Positions 21,508 to 32,682 of a stretch of 41,359 bases of DNA are shown in pieces (position 1 is the first letter of the stretch; every line of letters begins with the position of its first letter). The translations under genes were made by a program, and so were the position numbers. This DNA is from CAXSEF01 sp964236535 (lineage in GTDB: Bacteria > Pseudomonadota > Alphaproteobacteria > Acetobacterales > Acetobacteraceae). The notes under the pieces are model-generated. The model did not search any database and had not been told where the DNA came from. It saw only the letters and a program-made list of their open reading frames with translations. The stretch covers positions 1 to 41,359 of the forward strand of contig CAXSEF010000022.1 in the NCBI GenBank assembly GCA_964236535.1. Direction: 5' to 3'.

Positions 21508-23658
21508 CTACCGGCCAGCCGACCCCCTCAGCGGTCCGCCGGCCGCCGGGGTCGGCTCCCAGCCGATGCAGTGGCGCAGGAACGCGGCGCCCAGCGCGGC
21601 AAACCGCGCCACGTCAGCGCTGTTGCTGCCGTAGCCATGGCCGCCGGTCGGCGCTTCATAGAGGTGTGCGTCGCAACCCAGCGCCTGCAGCTTGCGCGCC
21701 ATCTTGCGGGCGTGGCCGGGGTGCACGCGGTCGTCCCGTCGCTGCGTCGCCAGCAGGATCGGCGGATAGCGCCGGCCGGGCACCACCGTGTGGTAGGCCG
21801 AGATCGTCTGCAGGAACGCCCAATCGGCGGGCAGCTCCGGGTCGCCGTACTCGGCGATCCAGCTCGCACCCGCCAGCAGTCGGCTGTAGCGGCGCATGTC
21901 GATCAGCGGGATGGTGCAGAACAGCGCGCCGAACCGGTCCGGGTGCCGCGTCAGCATGTTGGCGATCAGCAGGCCGCCATTGGAGCCGCCCTCGGCGGCG
22001 ATGCGGCCGGGCCGGGTGACGCCGCGGGCGACGAGGTCGGCGGCGACGGCTGCGAAATCCTCGTGGCTGAGCGCCTTGCCCTCCCGCCGCCCTGCCTCGT
22101 GCCAGGCCGGACCGAACTCGCCGCCGCCGCGTATGCTGGCCGAGACCGTGGTGCCGCCATGCGCGAGCCAAGTCCGGCCAAGGATCGCCTGGTAGTGCGG
22201 CAGGGTCGAGATGCCGAAGCCGCCATAGGCCGAGAGGTGGACCGGAGCCTTGCCTGTCTCCTGCTGCGGCCCGACCTGCACGTAGGGGATAAGCGCGCCA
22301 TCGACCGAGCGGGCCTCGTGCCGCGTGACGGTGAGGCCGTGCGCATCGAACAGTGCCGGCCCCTGCCGCAGCAACGCCGGCGCGGCCGGGCCGGGATCGC
22401 GCCCGGCCTTGCTCCCGGGGTCCAGCCCAGGGTCGAGCGCCAGGAGCGCCGGCGGGCGGAGCGGGTCCTCGGTGCTGGCGAGCAACCAGCCATCCGATTC
22501 CTCCGCGCATGTATCAAACGGCCAGACCGAGACCACGCCGATCCCCGGCAGGCCGCCGAGTGCGCCCTCGGCCCAGCCCGTGGCCGAGGGCGTGAACACC
22601 GGGAACCGCGGCTGCAGCTGGTCGAGCACCGACAGCACAAGCCGGCCGGCGCACCAGAAGAAGCCTTCCAGCGCCTGGCGATTGCCCGGCGTGAACAGTA
22701 CCGCCAAGCCGCGCTCGCCGGCCAGGAACGCGTCGAGCCCGATGCCCAGCACGCTGTCCGGCGGGTACGTCGTTCCGCCCACCTCCCATGGCATCCGCGG
22801 CGAGACAGCCAGCCAGTCCGCGTGCCAGTCGAACCGGGCGTCGCTCGGCAGGTCGAGCTGCCGCTGCGGCCCGCTGCGGTCGCCGAGGTGGGTAGCGGCA
22901 TCGAAGAAACCGGTCCGCTCGCTGAACACCACGCGCTCGGTCCCGCCGGTGCGGTCGACCTGGACGCTCGCCGCCATGCTCGAGCCCGCCGCCTCGAACA
23001 GCACCGGGGCCGTCATCGGGTCCGCGCCGCGTCGCCACAGCCTGACCGTGCTGGCATATCCGGAGCGGGTCGCGCCACCCAGCGCGGAAGCAAGCAGCAG
23101 CGTGTCGCGGTCGAGCCAGGCGGCGCTCGACTTGGCCTCGGCGAGCGCGAAGCCGCCCGTGACCAGGCGGTGCGCGGAGAGGTCGAACTCGCGCAGCGCC
23201 ACCGCGTCGCCGCCGCCGCGGGAGAGGCGGAGCAGGGCCAGGTCGTGGGTGCCGGGCAGCGTCGCGGCGCCCTGCCACACCCAGTCCTCGCCTTCCGCCC
23301 GGGCGAGCGCGTCGAGGTCAAGCAGGACGTCCCAGTCCGGCGCGCCGCCGCGATAGCTCGCCTCGGTGGTGCGCCGCCACACGCCGCGAGGCTGCGCCGC
23401 GTCCTTCCAGAAGTTGTACAGCAGCCCCGCGCGGCGGGTCACGAAGGCGATGCGATCGTCGCGGTCGAGCGAGGCCTGCAGCGCCGCACACTCGGGCGCG
23501 AAGCCGGGTCCGGCAAAGCGCCGCAGCGACGCGGCGCTTTGCGCGTCGACCCAGGCCAGCGCGGCGGGCGAGTCGATATCCTCGAGCCACAGATGCGGAT
23601 CGTCGTCCGGCGCCGCGAGCGTCGGCCGGTCATCGGCTGGCGGTGGCGCTGCGTCCAT
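21508..23658 (-). CDS. S9 family prolyl-oligopeptidase-type serine peptidase
   Basis: A 716-residue protein. The N-terminal block DPHLWLEDIDSPAALAWVDAQ is the usual S9A opening, followed by a seven-blade propeller region (about 70-420). The C-terminal alpha/beta-hydrolase domain has the nucleophile in GGSNGGLL, the acid in RRDDRVHPGHARKM and the histidine in GGHGYG, with GYGGFG-like oxyanion loop AYGGFGIS. No signal peptide, so cytosolic. It cleaves short peptides, often after proline, in peptide turnover. The ATG at 23658 was chosen because GGGAG lies six bases upstream and the conserved DPHLWLED follows; a start 37 codons earlier adds only low-complexity sequence. It ends in the repeat copy D region, convergent with DUF1223. 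Confidence 0.92.
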   Translation of the reverse strand: MDAAPPPADDRPTLAAPDDDPHLWLEDIDSPAALAWVDAQSAASLRRFAGPGFAPECAALQASLDRDDRIAFVTRRAGLLYNFWKDAAQPRGVWRRTTEASYRGGAPDWDVLLDLDALARAEGEDWVWQGAATLPGTHDLALLRLSRGGGDAVALREFDLSAHRLVTGGFALAEAKSSAAWLDRDTLLLASALGGATRSGYASTVRLWRRGADPMTAPVLFEAAGSSMAASVQVDRTGGTERVVFSERTGFFDAATHLGDRSGPQRQLDLPSDARFDWHADWLAVSPRMPWEVGGTTYPPDSVLGIGLDAFLAGERGLAVLFTPGNRQALEGFFWCAGRLVLSVLDQLQPRFPVFTPSATGWAEGALGGLPGIGVVSVWPFDTCAEESDGWLLASTEDPLRPPALLALDPGLDPGSKAGRDPGPAAPALLRQGPALFDAHGLTVTRHEARSVDGALIPYVQVGPQQETGKAPVHLSAYGGFGISTLPHYQAILGRTWLAHGGTTVSASIRGGGEFGPAWHEAGRREGKALSHEDFAAVAADLVARGVTRPGRIAAEGGSNGGLLIANMLTRHPDRFGALFCTIPLIDMRRYSRLLAGASWIAEYGDPELPADWAFLQTISAYHTVVPGRRYPPILLATQRRDDRVHPGHARKMARKLQALGCDAHLYEAPTGGHGYGSNSADVARFAALGAAFLRHCIGWEPTPAAGGPLRGSAGR

Positions 23659-23807
23659 GCTGGCTCCCAAGCTCGCGGCGGCAGTTGAACGCGTGCCGCT
23701 CCGGTCCGCAATGGCCAAGCCCCGCACCGGATCGGGTGCCAGGCGTGCGGTGCCGGTCCTGGCGACCATCTCTGTCCCCGGGTGTTCCGGTCGAGACCGC
23801 TGCGGCT

Positions 23808-24317
23808 CTACTGAACGGCTTGGCCGGGCGCGGCGAGGAAGGTGTAGGTCGCCTTGTAGGGCACCCGCGCCTCCGTCCCGTCATGCGCGACGTCGCAGCC
23901 CGTCGCCGGTGCCGCGCCGCCGGCGGTATCCGTGCGCAGCACGAAGGCGATGTCGCTCATGCTGCCTGCCCCCTCGTGCCTGGAGGCGCGCACCACCAGC
24001 CATGGAACGGCGCCGGCGACCGGAGACGGCACCGAAGTCACGACATCGCCGTACACGACGCTGCCATCGATTGACGTCCAGCTCGGCCCTGCGCCATGAC
24101 GAGCCTCGACCCGGCTGCTCGAATCGGTGAGCGTCGCGTCCGGGCGCTCGAACGCCCAGGCAGCGTGATCGCCGTCACGCTTGCAGGCGTAGACCTGCAC
24201 CCCCGCGCCGGTCCAGCGCAGCACACCATCGGGCAGCGTCGCCGCACCTGCGCCCGGCGTGCAGCCGATGGCGGCGGCAAGACAGCCGGTGTACAACAAC
24301 ATCGAGAACCTTTTCAT
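23808..24317 (-). CDS. DUF3455-type exported protein
   Basis: A 169-residue protein with a signal peptide (MKRFSMLLYTGCLAAAIGC...; the Cys19 could be a lipobox cysteine, A-I-G-C). The pattern matches DUF3455: GVLRWTGAGVQVYACKRDGDHAAWAFERPDATL, HGAGPSWTSIDGSVVYGDV, AVPWLVVRASRHEGAGSM, FVLRTDTAGGAAPATGCD and VPYKATYTFL. The mature cysteines at VYACK and ATGCD probably form a disulfide. Function unknown. It lies 149 bases upstream of the S9 gene on the same strand; a shared transcript is possible. It faces the peroxiredoxin gene divergently. Confidence 0.85.
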   Translation of the reverse strand: MKRFSMLLYTGCLAAAIGCTPGAGAATLPDGVLRWTGAGVQVYACKRDGDHAAWAFERPDATLTDSSSRVEARHGAGPSWTSIDGSVVYGDVVTSVPSPVAGAVPWLVVRASRHEGAGSMSDIAFVLRTDTAGGAAPATGCDVAHDGTEARVPYKATYTFLAAPGQAVQ

Positions 24318-24603
24318 GGCGAACCCCTTGCGTCGTTCCTGCAGGCAAGCTGGGGAGGTGGCGGTACGATCCGGCTTCGTACACGCGTTGTTGCGCTGCG
24401 GCTGAACCCCTCAGGCAAGAGGGGGAGTGCCGCGGCGAGGGCGCCGGAGCGGAGCGGGCAGGCGATCGTCGCCACGACTCGGAGCGCTGCCAGTTCCGCG
24501 GGCCGCCGCTAGTCCGCTAGCATCGCGATTCGGCGAGCCGCTTCGTCCGACCGGAGCCCCGGTCCGGCCGGACCATGCTCAAGGCACCAGAGGGACGACA
24601 CGG
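24318..24603. other. Divergent intergenic region, DUF3455 versus peroxiredoxin
   Basis: 286 bases with no supported gene. It must contain promoters for both directions. AGAGGGA (24588-24594) is the ribosome site for the peroxiredoxin gene. No clear sigma or repressor motif was recognised. Confidence 0.4.
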
Positions 24604-25086
24604 ATGACGATAAAGGTTGGCGACAGCATTCCACCCGTCACGCTGATGGAGGCCACCGCGGACGGCCCGAGGGAGGTCACCACCGGCGAGGTGTTCCACG
24701 GCCGGACGGTGGTGCTGTTCGGCGTGCCCGGTGCCTTCACGCCGACCTGCAGCGCGCGGCACCTGCCCGGATTCGTCGAGCACGCGTCGGCCTTCGCCGA
24801 GAAAGGCGTCGACATCGTGGCCTGCGTGGCGGTCAACGACGCCTTCGTCATGCAGGCCTGGAGCCGCGAGCAGGGCGCCGGCGACACGGTGCGGATGCTC
24901 GCCGACGGCTCCGCCGCGTTGACCCGGGCCATGGGCCTGGAGCTGGACCTCACGCAGCGTGCGATGGGCATCCGCAGCCAGCGTTTCGTCCTGGTCGCCC
25001 GCGACGGCAAGGTCGTCCACCTTGCGGTCGAGGAAGCCGGCGCGTTCGAGGTCAGCCGGGCGGAGAGCGCGCTGGCTGCCCTGTAG
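24604..25086 (+). CDS. Peroxiredoxin, Prx5 type
   Basis: The 160-residue cytosolic enzyme reduces hydrogen peroxide and organic hydroperoxides. The active site GVPGAFTPTCSARHLPGF has the peroxidatic Cys49 with the Prx Thr (Thr46) three residues before it. A second cysteine, Cys74 (DIVACVAVND), is in the position seen in Prx5 proteins. Later blocks are DAFVMQAWSREQGA, RMLADGSAALTRAMGLELDL and the Arg-containing GIRSQRFVLVARDGKVVHLAVEE. Length fits stand-alone Prx5 (no fused glutaredoxin). The ATG follows AGAGGGA by 9 bases; an in-frame upstream extension has no Prx homology. An electron donor is not encoded nearby. With msrA and DUF1223 a few kilobases away, several oxidative-damage genes share this region. 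Confidence 0.94.
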   Translation: MTIKVGDSIPPVTLMEATADGPREVTTGEVFHGRTVVLFGVPGAFTPTCSARHLPGFVEHASAFAEKGVDIVACVAVNDAFVMQAWSREQGAGDTVRMLADGSAALTRAMGLELDLTQRAMGIRSQRFVLVARDGKVVHLAVEEAGAFEVSRAESALAAL

Positions 25087-25226
25087 CCGGCGAGCCGGCG
25101 CCGGGGCGGGAGGTGCAGGCGCAAACCTTCGGACCCGCGCCATGCCGACGCGCTGGAACCAAGCCTGGCCTTCTGTCCGCGGGCGGAAAGTCATATCATT
25201 GCTTGCCCCCACTGCGAGAACGCACG

Positions 25227-26066
25227 ATGGCCGGTTCCAGCCCTGACGCTTCGCCATCCGACGATCTCCTGCCGGACACCCTGTCGGCCGCCGCGGACGG
25301 CTCCGGCGCACCCGGTCCCGGAACGCCCAACCGCTCCAGGAGCGGCAACCCGGTGCCGGCCGCGTGCTCCGTGGCCCAGCTGCTCGACGGCGTCATGCAG
25401 TTCCAGCGCGACGTGTTTCCCGACCAGGCCGGCGATTTCGCCCGGCTCGCCCGCAGCCAGAGCCCGCACACCCTGTTCATCGCCTGCGCCGACAGCCGCG
25501 TCATCCCCGAGCTCATCACCCAGTCCGCTCCGGGCGAGTTGTTCGTCTGCCGCAACATCGGCAACATCGTCCCGGCCTATGGCGAAATGCTCGGCGGCGT
25601 CTCTGCCGTGATCGAGTACGCCGTCGTGGCGCTCGAGGTCGCCAACATCGTCATCTGCGGCCATACCGGCTGCGGTGCGATGAAGGCGCTGGCCAGCCCC
25701 GACGACCCCACCCTCGCGCGGATGCCCACCGTCAGCGCCTGGCTGCGCAACGCCGCCGCCGCCCGCTCGGTCGTCCGCACCCTGCACCCCCACCTGCACG
25801 GGGAGGGTGCAGTGCAGGCGCTGGTCGAGCAGAACGTGCTGATCCAGCTCGGCCACCTGCAGACCCATCCTGCCGTCGCCACCCGGCTTGCCCACGGACG
25901 GCTCGCCCTGCACGGCTGGCTCTACGACATCGCCGACGGCCACGTCAGCGTGCTCGAAGCGGCGAGCGGACGCTTCGTCCCGGCCGCGGCTGCCCTGGCC
26001 AGCCTGCTGGAGGCCGCCAGGCACACTGGTGACACCGGCGACGTGGGCGAAGCCGCAGCGCCCTGA
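25227..26066 (+). CDS. Beta-class carbonic anhydrase
   Basis: A 279-residue protein interconverting CO2 and bicarbonate. Zinc ligands are Cys87 in IACADSR (with the Asp89-Arg91 dyad), and His146 and Cys149 in CGHTGCGAMKAL. The block GELFVCRNIGNIVPAYGEMLGGVSAVIEYAVVAL is typical. The C-terminal half includes LVEQNVLIQLGHLQTHP, common in the family, and RLALHGWLYDIADGHVSV. The N-terminal 45 residues are Ser/Pro/Asp-rich without resemblance to the family; they may be disordered. The ATG at 25227 is tentative, as no strong ribosome site is seen; a start further upstream is less likely. Convergent with the ABC transporter gene, with an assembly gap and repeat copy E between them. Confidence 0.93.
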   Translation: MAGSSPDASPSDDLLPDTLSAAADGSGAPGPGTPNRSRSGNPVPAACSVAQLLDGVMQFQRDVFPDQAGDFARLARSQSPHTLFIACADSRVIPELITQSAPGELFVCRNIGNIVPAYGEMLGGVSAVIEYAVVALEVANIVICGHTGCGAMKALASPDDPTLARMPTVSAWLRNAAAARSVVRTLHPHLHGEGAVQALVEQNVLIQLGHLQTHPAVATRLAHGRLALHGWLYDIADGHVSVLEAASGRFVPAAAALASLLEAARHTGDTGDVGEAAAP

Positions 26067-26123
26067 ATGCGCGGACGATGCGGCAGGACAGGTGCCGCCG
26101 GCGTTCCGGCCCGCGGGCCGCCG

Positions 26124-26223
26124 NNNNNNNNNNNNNNNNNNNNNNNNNNNNNNNNNNNNNNNNNNNNNNNNNNNNNNNNNNNNNNNNNNNNNNNNNNNNN
26201 NNNNNNNNNNNNNNNNNNNNNNN
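26124..26223. other. Assembly gap (100 N)
   Basis: Exactly 100 unknown bases. The right flank leads within 30 bases into repeat copy E, so the assembly most likely broke in this repeat. The true length is unknown. Confidence 0.98.
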
Positions 26224-26248
26224 GCCTTGTCGCCACGGCCGGTCGCCC

Positions 26249-26376
26249 ACCAAAGGCCTGAGGCCTTTGAAAACCCCTTCTTTAAGCATGGGATTCCAAA
26301 GGCTCGGCCTGTGGCGGAGTCCAGAGGCAGAGCCTCCGGCCTACTTGCCTGAGCGGTCACGCTCAAGGCCGGTTGA
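26249..26376 (+). repeat. Dispersed tandem-hairpin repeat, copy E
   Basis: It starts with a perfect hairpin CAAAGGCC-TGA-GGCCTTTG (26251-26269), then AAAACCCCTTC, GGGATT, and the two core hairpins with one mismatch each: CCAAAGGC-TCG-GCCTGTGG at 26296-26314 and CCAGAGGC-AGA-GCCTCCGG at 26321-26339. The tail CTACTTGCCTGAGCGG and CACGCTCAAGGCC is as in copy D. It lies between the convergent carbonic anhydrase and ABC transporter genes; any upstream module is lost in the gap. Confidence 0.82.
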
Positions 26377-26416
26377 TACAAGCCCGAGCTCCGACGGCAT
26401 GTGTGCAATCACCCGC

Positions 26417-28291
<1,875 letters not shown>

Positions 28292-28499
28292 GCAGCAAGC
28301 GGTGGGGGCGGCAGAGGGCTGCGTCAACCACTTGGCCCGCCGCCCATTTGCCGTGGCGACATGGCGGGGCCGCTGTGCCGGGCGGTGCCAAAGCGCGCTC
28401 GACCCGGGGCAAGCGCGGTGCGTCAGCGTTCTCAATCTTGGCTTTACCACCAGTCACTACACTGCTCCGCGAGGCGGATGATTCGCCTGGGAGCCCGGG

Positions 28500-31400
28500 A
28501 TGTTACGGCGGTGGCGACGATGCTGCACGTTGCTGATTGCGCTTGCGCTCGGGTGCCGGATTGCCGTGCCTGCGTCCGCCGCGACGCAATGGTCATCGCT
28601 GGCCGACATGGTGTTCCATCCCGTGGCACGCTCGACCGATGCGGTCGGCGATCTGCCGCCCACGATGCTGGCCCAGGACGGGCAAGGCTTTATCTGGGGC
28701 GCCGGCGAGACAGGTCTGCTGCGCTGGGACGGCTATCAGGCCCGCAGCTATGCCGCCGCCGGCGCGCCTGACGGCCTGGCCGACCACGACATCCAGTCGA
28801 TGCACACCGACGCGGCTGGGCGGCTGTGGGTCGGAACCGTGGCCGGCGGTCTGGCGCGATACGATCCGGCGCACGACCGGTTCGTCCAGGTAGAGCTGGA
28901 TGGCTACCAGGGCCAGGGCCGGACGGTGTGGTGCATCGAGGGGGATGGCGCGGACGGACTATGGGTTGCGACCGATGACGGTCTGTTTCGCCTGGATGCC
29001 GCGGGCGTGGTGCGCGAGCACCTGCGCCACGACCCGGACCAGCCGGCGAGCCTGCCCGACGAAAAGGCGCAGGCGGTTCTGGTCGACCGGCAGGGCGGGC
29101 TGTGGGTCGGCGGTCGATACCGGCTTTGGCATCGCGCGGCCAGCGGTGCGCCGTTTGCGGCAATCACGCTGCCGGTGGCAGATCCCGCTTCGGTGGAGGT
29201 GTCCCACCTGCTGGAGGACAGCGCTGGGCGCATCTGGATCGGCACCCGCGGGCACGGCGCATTCGTGTTCGACGCGGGCGCCCCGGTCCGCAGCGTGGCG
29301 GTGACCACCCAGCTGCGGCCGGGTGCTGCTACGAACGAGATCATGGCGATCCAGGAGGTGCAGCCCGGGACCGTCTGGCTTGGCACCTTCGGCAAGGGGA
29401 TCGTCGCGGTGGACGCCGCCACGCTGCAGACACGGGCGTTGCGACATGACCCGCTGGAGCCCAGGGCGCTCGACAGTGACACCGTGCTTGCGCTGCAAAA
29501 CGACCGGTCCGGCAGCACCTGGGTCTCGACCACCCGTGGCCTCAGCCGCGTGGCTGCCGCCGCAGGCGTATCGACGCTGTTCGGCAGTCCGGGACGACCG
29601 GGCAAGCTGTCCGGCAGCGATGTGACCGCATTGCTCGCGCGCGGCGATGGCACGATCTGGGTCGGCTCGCAGAACGACGGCATCGACATCCTCGGCCCAT
29701 CAGGCGCCCGTAACGCAGTCCCAGATATCCAGCGCGTCTACAGCCTCGTGGCTGGAGCGGCCGATCAGGTCTTCGCCGGCACCCGCACCGGCCTGTATAA
29801 GGTGGATCGGGATGGCCGTTTCTCGGTGGTCCAGATCCCGGGACGGGTCCCGACCGCAGGCGTGTACACGCTGCTGATGCGCGAAGGCGTTCTGTGGCTC
29901 GGCGGCGCCGATGATGGGCTCTGGGAGTTGCCGATAGCCGCCGACGGCACACTGGCCGTCGCGCGCCATCTCGAGACCCCGGTGTTGACCAACGCGACGG
30001 TGCATTCGATCAAGCTCGGCCCGGACGGCCTGCTTGCGGTCGGCACCGAGCATGGCCTCAACCTGGTTGATCCGGCGACGGGCAGGGTCGAGCGCATCGT
30101 ACCCGACCCTGCTGTTGCGGACAGCATCGGCGGCGGCACAGTGATGGCGATGGTCACGGACCGGCGCGGCCGGCTCTGGGTCGGGACCGAAAGCGCCGGC
30201 ATCAGCATCCTGGTGCGGCGCGACTCGCTGGGCAGGGCCTTGTTCGCCCACGTCGGTGTGGCGGACGGGCTGCCCAGCCCGACCATTGACTGGCTGCACG
30301 CGGACCAGGCCGGACGGATCTGGGCCAGCACGGACGGCGGCCTCGCCCTCATCGACCCCGACACGTTCGCCGTGCGCGCGCTGCGTGCGGCCGACGGCGT
30401 GGCGATCATGCCGTTCTGGACGGACTCGGGTGCCATGACGGCCGATGGCGACCTGGTGTTCGGTGGCATCGGCGGGATCGTGGTGGTGCAGCCGGACCGG
30501 TTCGTGCCCTGGACCTACCGGCCGCCGGTGGTGGTGACCGAGATCCGCATCGGCGGCCGCATCGTAGGCTCCGGCGTGCCGGATGGCCCGCTCATAGTGC
30601 CACCTCATGCCGACAGCCTGGCAGTGGAGTTCGCAGCCCTGGACTACACCGCGCCGGAGCGCAACCGCTACCAGTACCGGCTCGATGGCTTCGACCGTGA
30701 CTGGGTCGATGCTGATGCTGCCCATCGGGTCGCGGCCTACACCAACCTCCCACCTGGCGGCTACACGCTGCACCTGCGCGGCTCGAACCGTGACGGCGTC
30801 TGGAGCGAGCCGCCGCTTGCAATCGCGGTAAGCGTGCTGCCTGCCTGGTACCAGACCACTTGGTTCCGGCTGATCGAGGCAGGCGCGGTGCTGCTGCTCG
30901 GGGTCGCGTTGGTCCAGGCGCGCACGCTGATCCTGCGCCGCCATCAGCGCGAGCTGGAGCGACAGATCGAGGAGCGTACTGCTGAGTTGTCCGCAAGCCA
31001 GCAGCAGCTGCGCCAGTTCGCCTATTTCGACACGCTGACCGGGCTGCCGAACCGGCGCGCCTTCAACGCCGAGTTCCAGGCTGCGCTCGACGCGCCCGGT
31101 CAGGCCTGCTTCGCGCTGGTGCTGGTCGACCTCGACGGCTTCAAGAAGGTCAACGACACAATGGGCCACAGCTCCGGCGATGAGCTCCTGCTCGAGGTCG
31201 CACAACGATTGCGCGAGGTGGTGCGCGAGGGTGACATGGCGGCGCGGCTCGGCGGCGACGAGTTCGCGGTCCTGCTGCGCGGCATGGACGGCGAACGCGC
31301 CGCCATGGTGTGCCAGCGCATCGTCTCCGGCATGGCGAAGCCGATGCGGATCAAGGGCTGCGTTACCCGGATCGGTGCCAGCGCCGGCGTGGCCCGGTTT

Positions 31401-31532
31401 CCCGAGCACGGCCGCACCCAGGACGAGCTGTTCCGCCGCGTCGACCTGGCACTCTACGCGGCAAAACACGCCGGACGCGGCACGTGGCGCTGGTACCGCG
31501 ACAGCCTGGAGTCCGCCGAGGCGACGATGTAA
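28500..31532 (+). CDS. Periplasmic-propeller sensor diguanylate cyclase
   Basis: A 1010-residue protein. A signal peptide (to about residue 28, ending PASA) exports an N-terminal two-propeller sensor of Reg_prop repeats (about 50-670, with recurring G-x-L-W-V-G units). A Y_Y_Y domain follows (about 690-780: YTAPERNRYQYRLDGFDRDWVDA, YTLHLRGSNRDGVWSE). Then come one membrane span (about 789-807), a short coiled coil (LERQIEERTAELSASQQQL) and a GGDEF domain. The active site GGDEF starts at residue 918, and the product-inhibition site RxxD (Arg909-Asp912) is intact, so it should make cyclic di-GMP and be feedback-inhibited. Reg_prop-Y_Y_Y sensors usually carry a histidine kinase in Bacteroidetes; this is the GGDEF form. 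The ligand is unknown. Confidence 0.93.
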   Translation: MLRRWRRCCTLLIALALGCRIAVPASAATQWSSLADMVFHPVARSTDAVGDLPPTMLAQDGQGFIWGAGETGLLRWDGYQARSYAAAGAPDGLADHDIQSMHTDAAGRLWVGTVAGGLARYDPAHDRFVQVELDGYQGQGRTVWCIEGDGADGLWVATDDGLFRLDAAGVVREHLRHDPDQPASLPDEKAQAVLVDRQGGLWVGGRYRLWHRAASGAPFAAITLPVADPASVEVSHLLEDSAGRIWIGTRGHGAFVFDAGAPVRSVAVTTQLRPGAATNEIMAIQEVQPGTVWLGTFGKGIVAVDAATLQTRALRHDPLEPRALDSDTVLALQNDRSGSTWVSTTRGLSRVAAAAGVSTLFGSPGRPGKLSGSDVTALLARGDGTIWVGSQNDGIDILGPSGARNAVPDIQRVYSLVAGAADQVFAGTRTGLYKVDRDGRFSVVQIPGRVPTAGVYTLLMREGVLWLGGADDGLWELPIAADGTLAVARHLETPVLTNATVHSIKLGPDGLLAVGTEHGLNLVDPATGRVERIVPDPAVADSIGGGTVMAMVTDRRGRLWVGTESAGISILVRRDSLGRALFAHVGVADGLPSPTIDWLHADQAGRIWASTDGGLALIDPDTFAVRALRAADGVAIMPFWTDSGAMTADGDLVFGGIGGIVVVQPDRFVPWTYRPPVVVTEIRIGGRIVGSGVPDGPLIVPPHADSLAVEFAALDYTAPERNRYQYRLDGFDRDWVDADAAHRVAAYTNLPPGGYTLHLRGSNRDGVWSEPPLAIAVSVLPAWYQTTWFRLIEAGAVLLLGVALVQARTLILRRHQRELERQIEERTAELSASQQQLRQFAYFDTLTGLPNRRAFNAEFQAALDAPGQACFALVLVDLDGFKKVNDTMGHSSGDELLLEVAQRLREVVREGDMAARLGGDEFAVLLRGMDGERAAMVCQRIVSGMAKPMRIKGCVTRIGASAGVARFPEHGRTQDELFRRVDLALYAAKHAGRGTWRWYRDSLESAEATM

Positions 31533-31998
31533 GCCACTCGTGCTCCAGCGCAGTCGCGCTTGGCACAACATGATCACTGCGCGCGGTCCGCGCGCAGGAT
31601 GCACTGATCGCGCCTCGCGCGGGATGCCGTTGCCCGGCGAGCATGGCCTGCTTGGCCGCATCCAGAACCGGGCCAAGCCAGGCCGGTGGCGTGACCGCCG
31701 GGTCGGCTGCGCGGCGTCGTCGCCGTGATCGGCAACGAGCCGGTGGTCTCAGGACCACTTCGAAAGGCCAGGCCGGCGCGTGACCGTCGGATCTGCATCT
31801 CTCCTGACAAACACCGTCACGGTGGTCGGCATCAGAACGTGCGCATCGGTCAGGTGTGTGGTCTGATCTGCAATGGGCGGGCACTGCCGTTCGACCACCG
31901 CCCACAAAGGGCTTCATCCACCACGCCATCGGCCACCCGGGCGGGCATGGAGTAGCCGCTTGTCCGAAGCCGTGGAGGGCCGAAGTGGAGGTGCCGAG
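31533..31998. other. Intergenic region with hairpins, no supported gene
   Basis: 466 bases between the diguanylate cyclase and the lipoprotein genes. A near-perfect palindrome TGCGCGCGG-T-CCGCGCGCA lies at 31578-31596, 45 bases past the stop codon, and may end the transcript. Two diverged copies of a stretch, AGGCCGGTGGCGTGACCGCC (31679) and AGGCCGGCGCGTGACCGTCG (31771), and a smaller hairpin CACCG-TCA-CGGTG near 31812 also occur. It does not match the dispersed repeat core. Small frames here are not convincing. The right end carries GGAGG for the gene at 31999. Confidence 0.5.
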
Positions 31999-32652
31999 AT
32001 GCCGCCTGCCGGATTGTCCGGTCCGCACCGTGACGCGAGTGCCGTGCCTGCGGCCGCAGGCACGGCCAGATGCCGTACGCAGTGGCACTTGGTCCTTGCG
32101 TTGCTGGTGCCCGCGGCCGGATGCGCCACGCAGCCACGGCCGGTCAGCATCGCAGAGGCGCTGCACACGCTGCAGCAGGAGCTGCAGGCGGCAGGCGCGG
32201 TCAGCGCTTCGGGCGCGACCCCCGAGCGCTTCGCCGCCGCCGCCCGCGCCGCGCAGTGCGAGGCCGGCAACCCCGACCCCGAGCTGCCGATCCTCGCGCA
32301 TGGCATTACCATCGACCTGACCGGCAGCTTCAGCGCCAATGGCGGCTTCGCGATTGGACCTGCCGCCACGGGAGGCGCCCCGCTCGGCATCTCCGGCTCT
32401 CTCACGCGCGGGCAGACCCAGGCGCTCAGCCTGCCGCTCACCTTCGCTGCACTGTCTCAGCTGCCGGACGTGGTGGCGGCGCAGCGCACGGAGCTGTTTT
32501 CGGGTCTGCCGCCAGGCGCGCGCGCGGCCGGGCTGCGCCGCGTGGTGAGGGAGCGCGACGACCTGCGCGCCCGGACCCGTTCCCTGATCGCGGGGTTCGA
32601 CCCGCGCGCCTGTCCGCTGGCGATACCGGTCACGCAGCGCAACCTGCCCTGA
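31999..32652 (+). CDS. Putative lipoprotein of unknown function
   Basis: The 217-residue protein starts at an ATG with GGAGG seven bases upstream. A long N-terminal region (about 28 residues, Ala/Pro/Gly-rich) precedes a hydrophobic stretch HLVLALLVPAAGC with a possible lipobox cysteine (the -3 residue is Ala, unusual). The mature part begins with a helix (SIAEALHTLQQELQAAG), continues with TIDLTGSFSANGGFAIGPAATGG and GISGSLTRGQTQALSLPLTF in strand-like repeats, then a basic helix with Arg-rich LRRVVRERDDLRARTRSL. Cysteines in AAQCEAGN and PRACPLAI could pair. No family recognised. The start is odd for a signal peptide, so a frameshift or a later start cannot be ruled out. Convergent with clpS, 30 bases between stops. 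Confidence 0.65.
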   Translation: MPPAGLSGPHRDASAVPAAAGTARCRTQWHLVLALLVPAAGCATQPRPVSIAEALHTLQQELQAAGAVSASGATPERFAAAARAAQCEAGNPDPELPILAHGITIDLTGSFSANGGFAIGPAATGGAPLGISGSLTRGQTQALSLPLTFAALSQLPDVVAAQRTELFSGLPPGARAAGLRRVVRERDDLRARTRSLIAGFDPRACPLAIPVTQRNLP

Positions 32653-32682
32653 GTGCCGACCAACGCCCCCGCGGCTGGGGCG

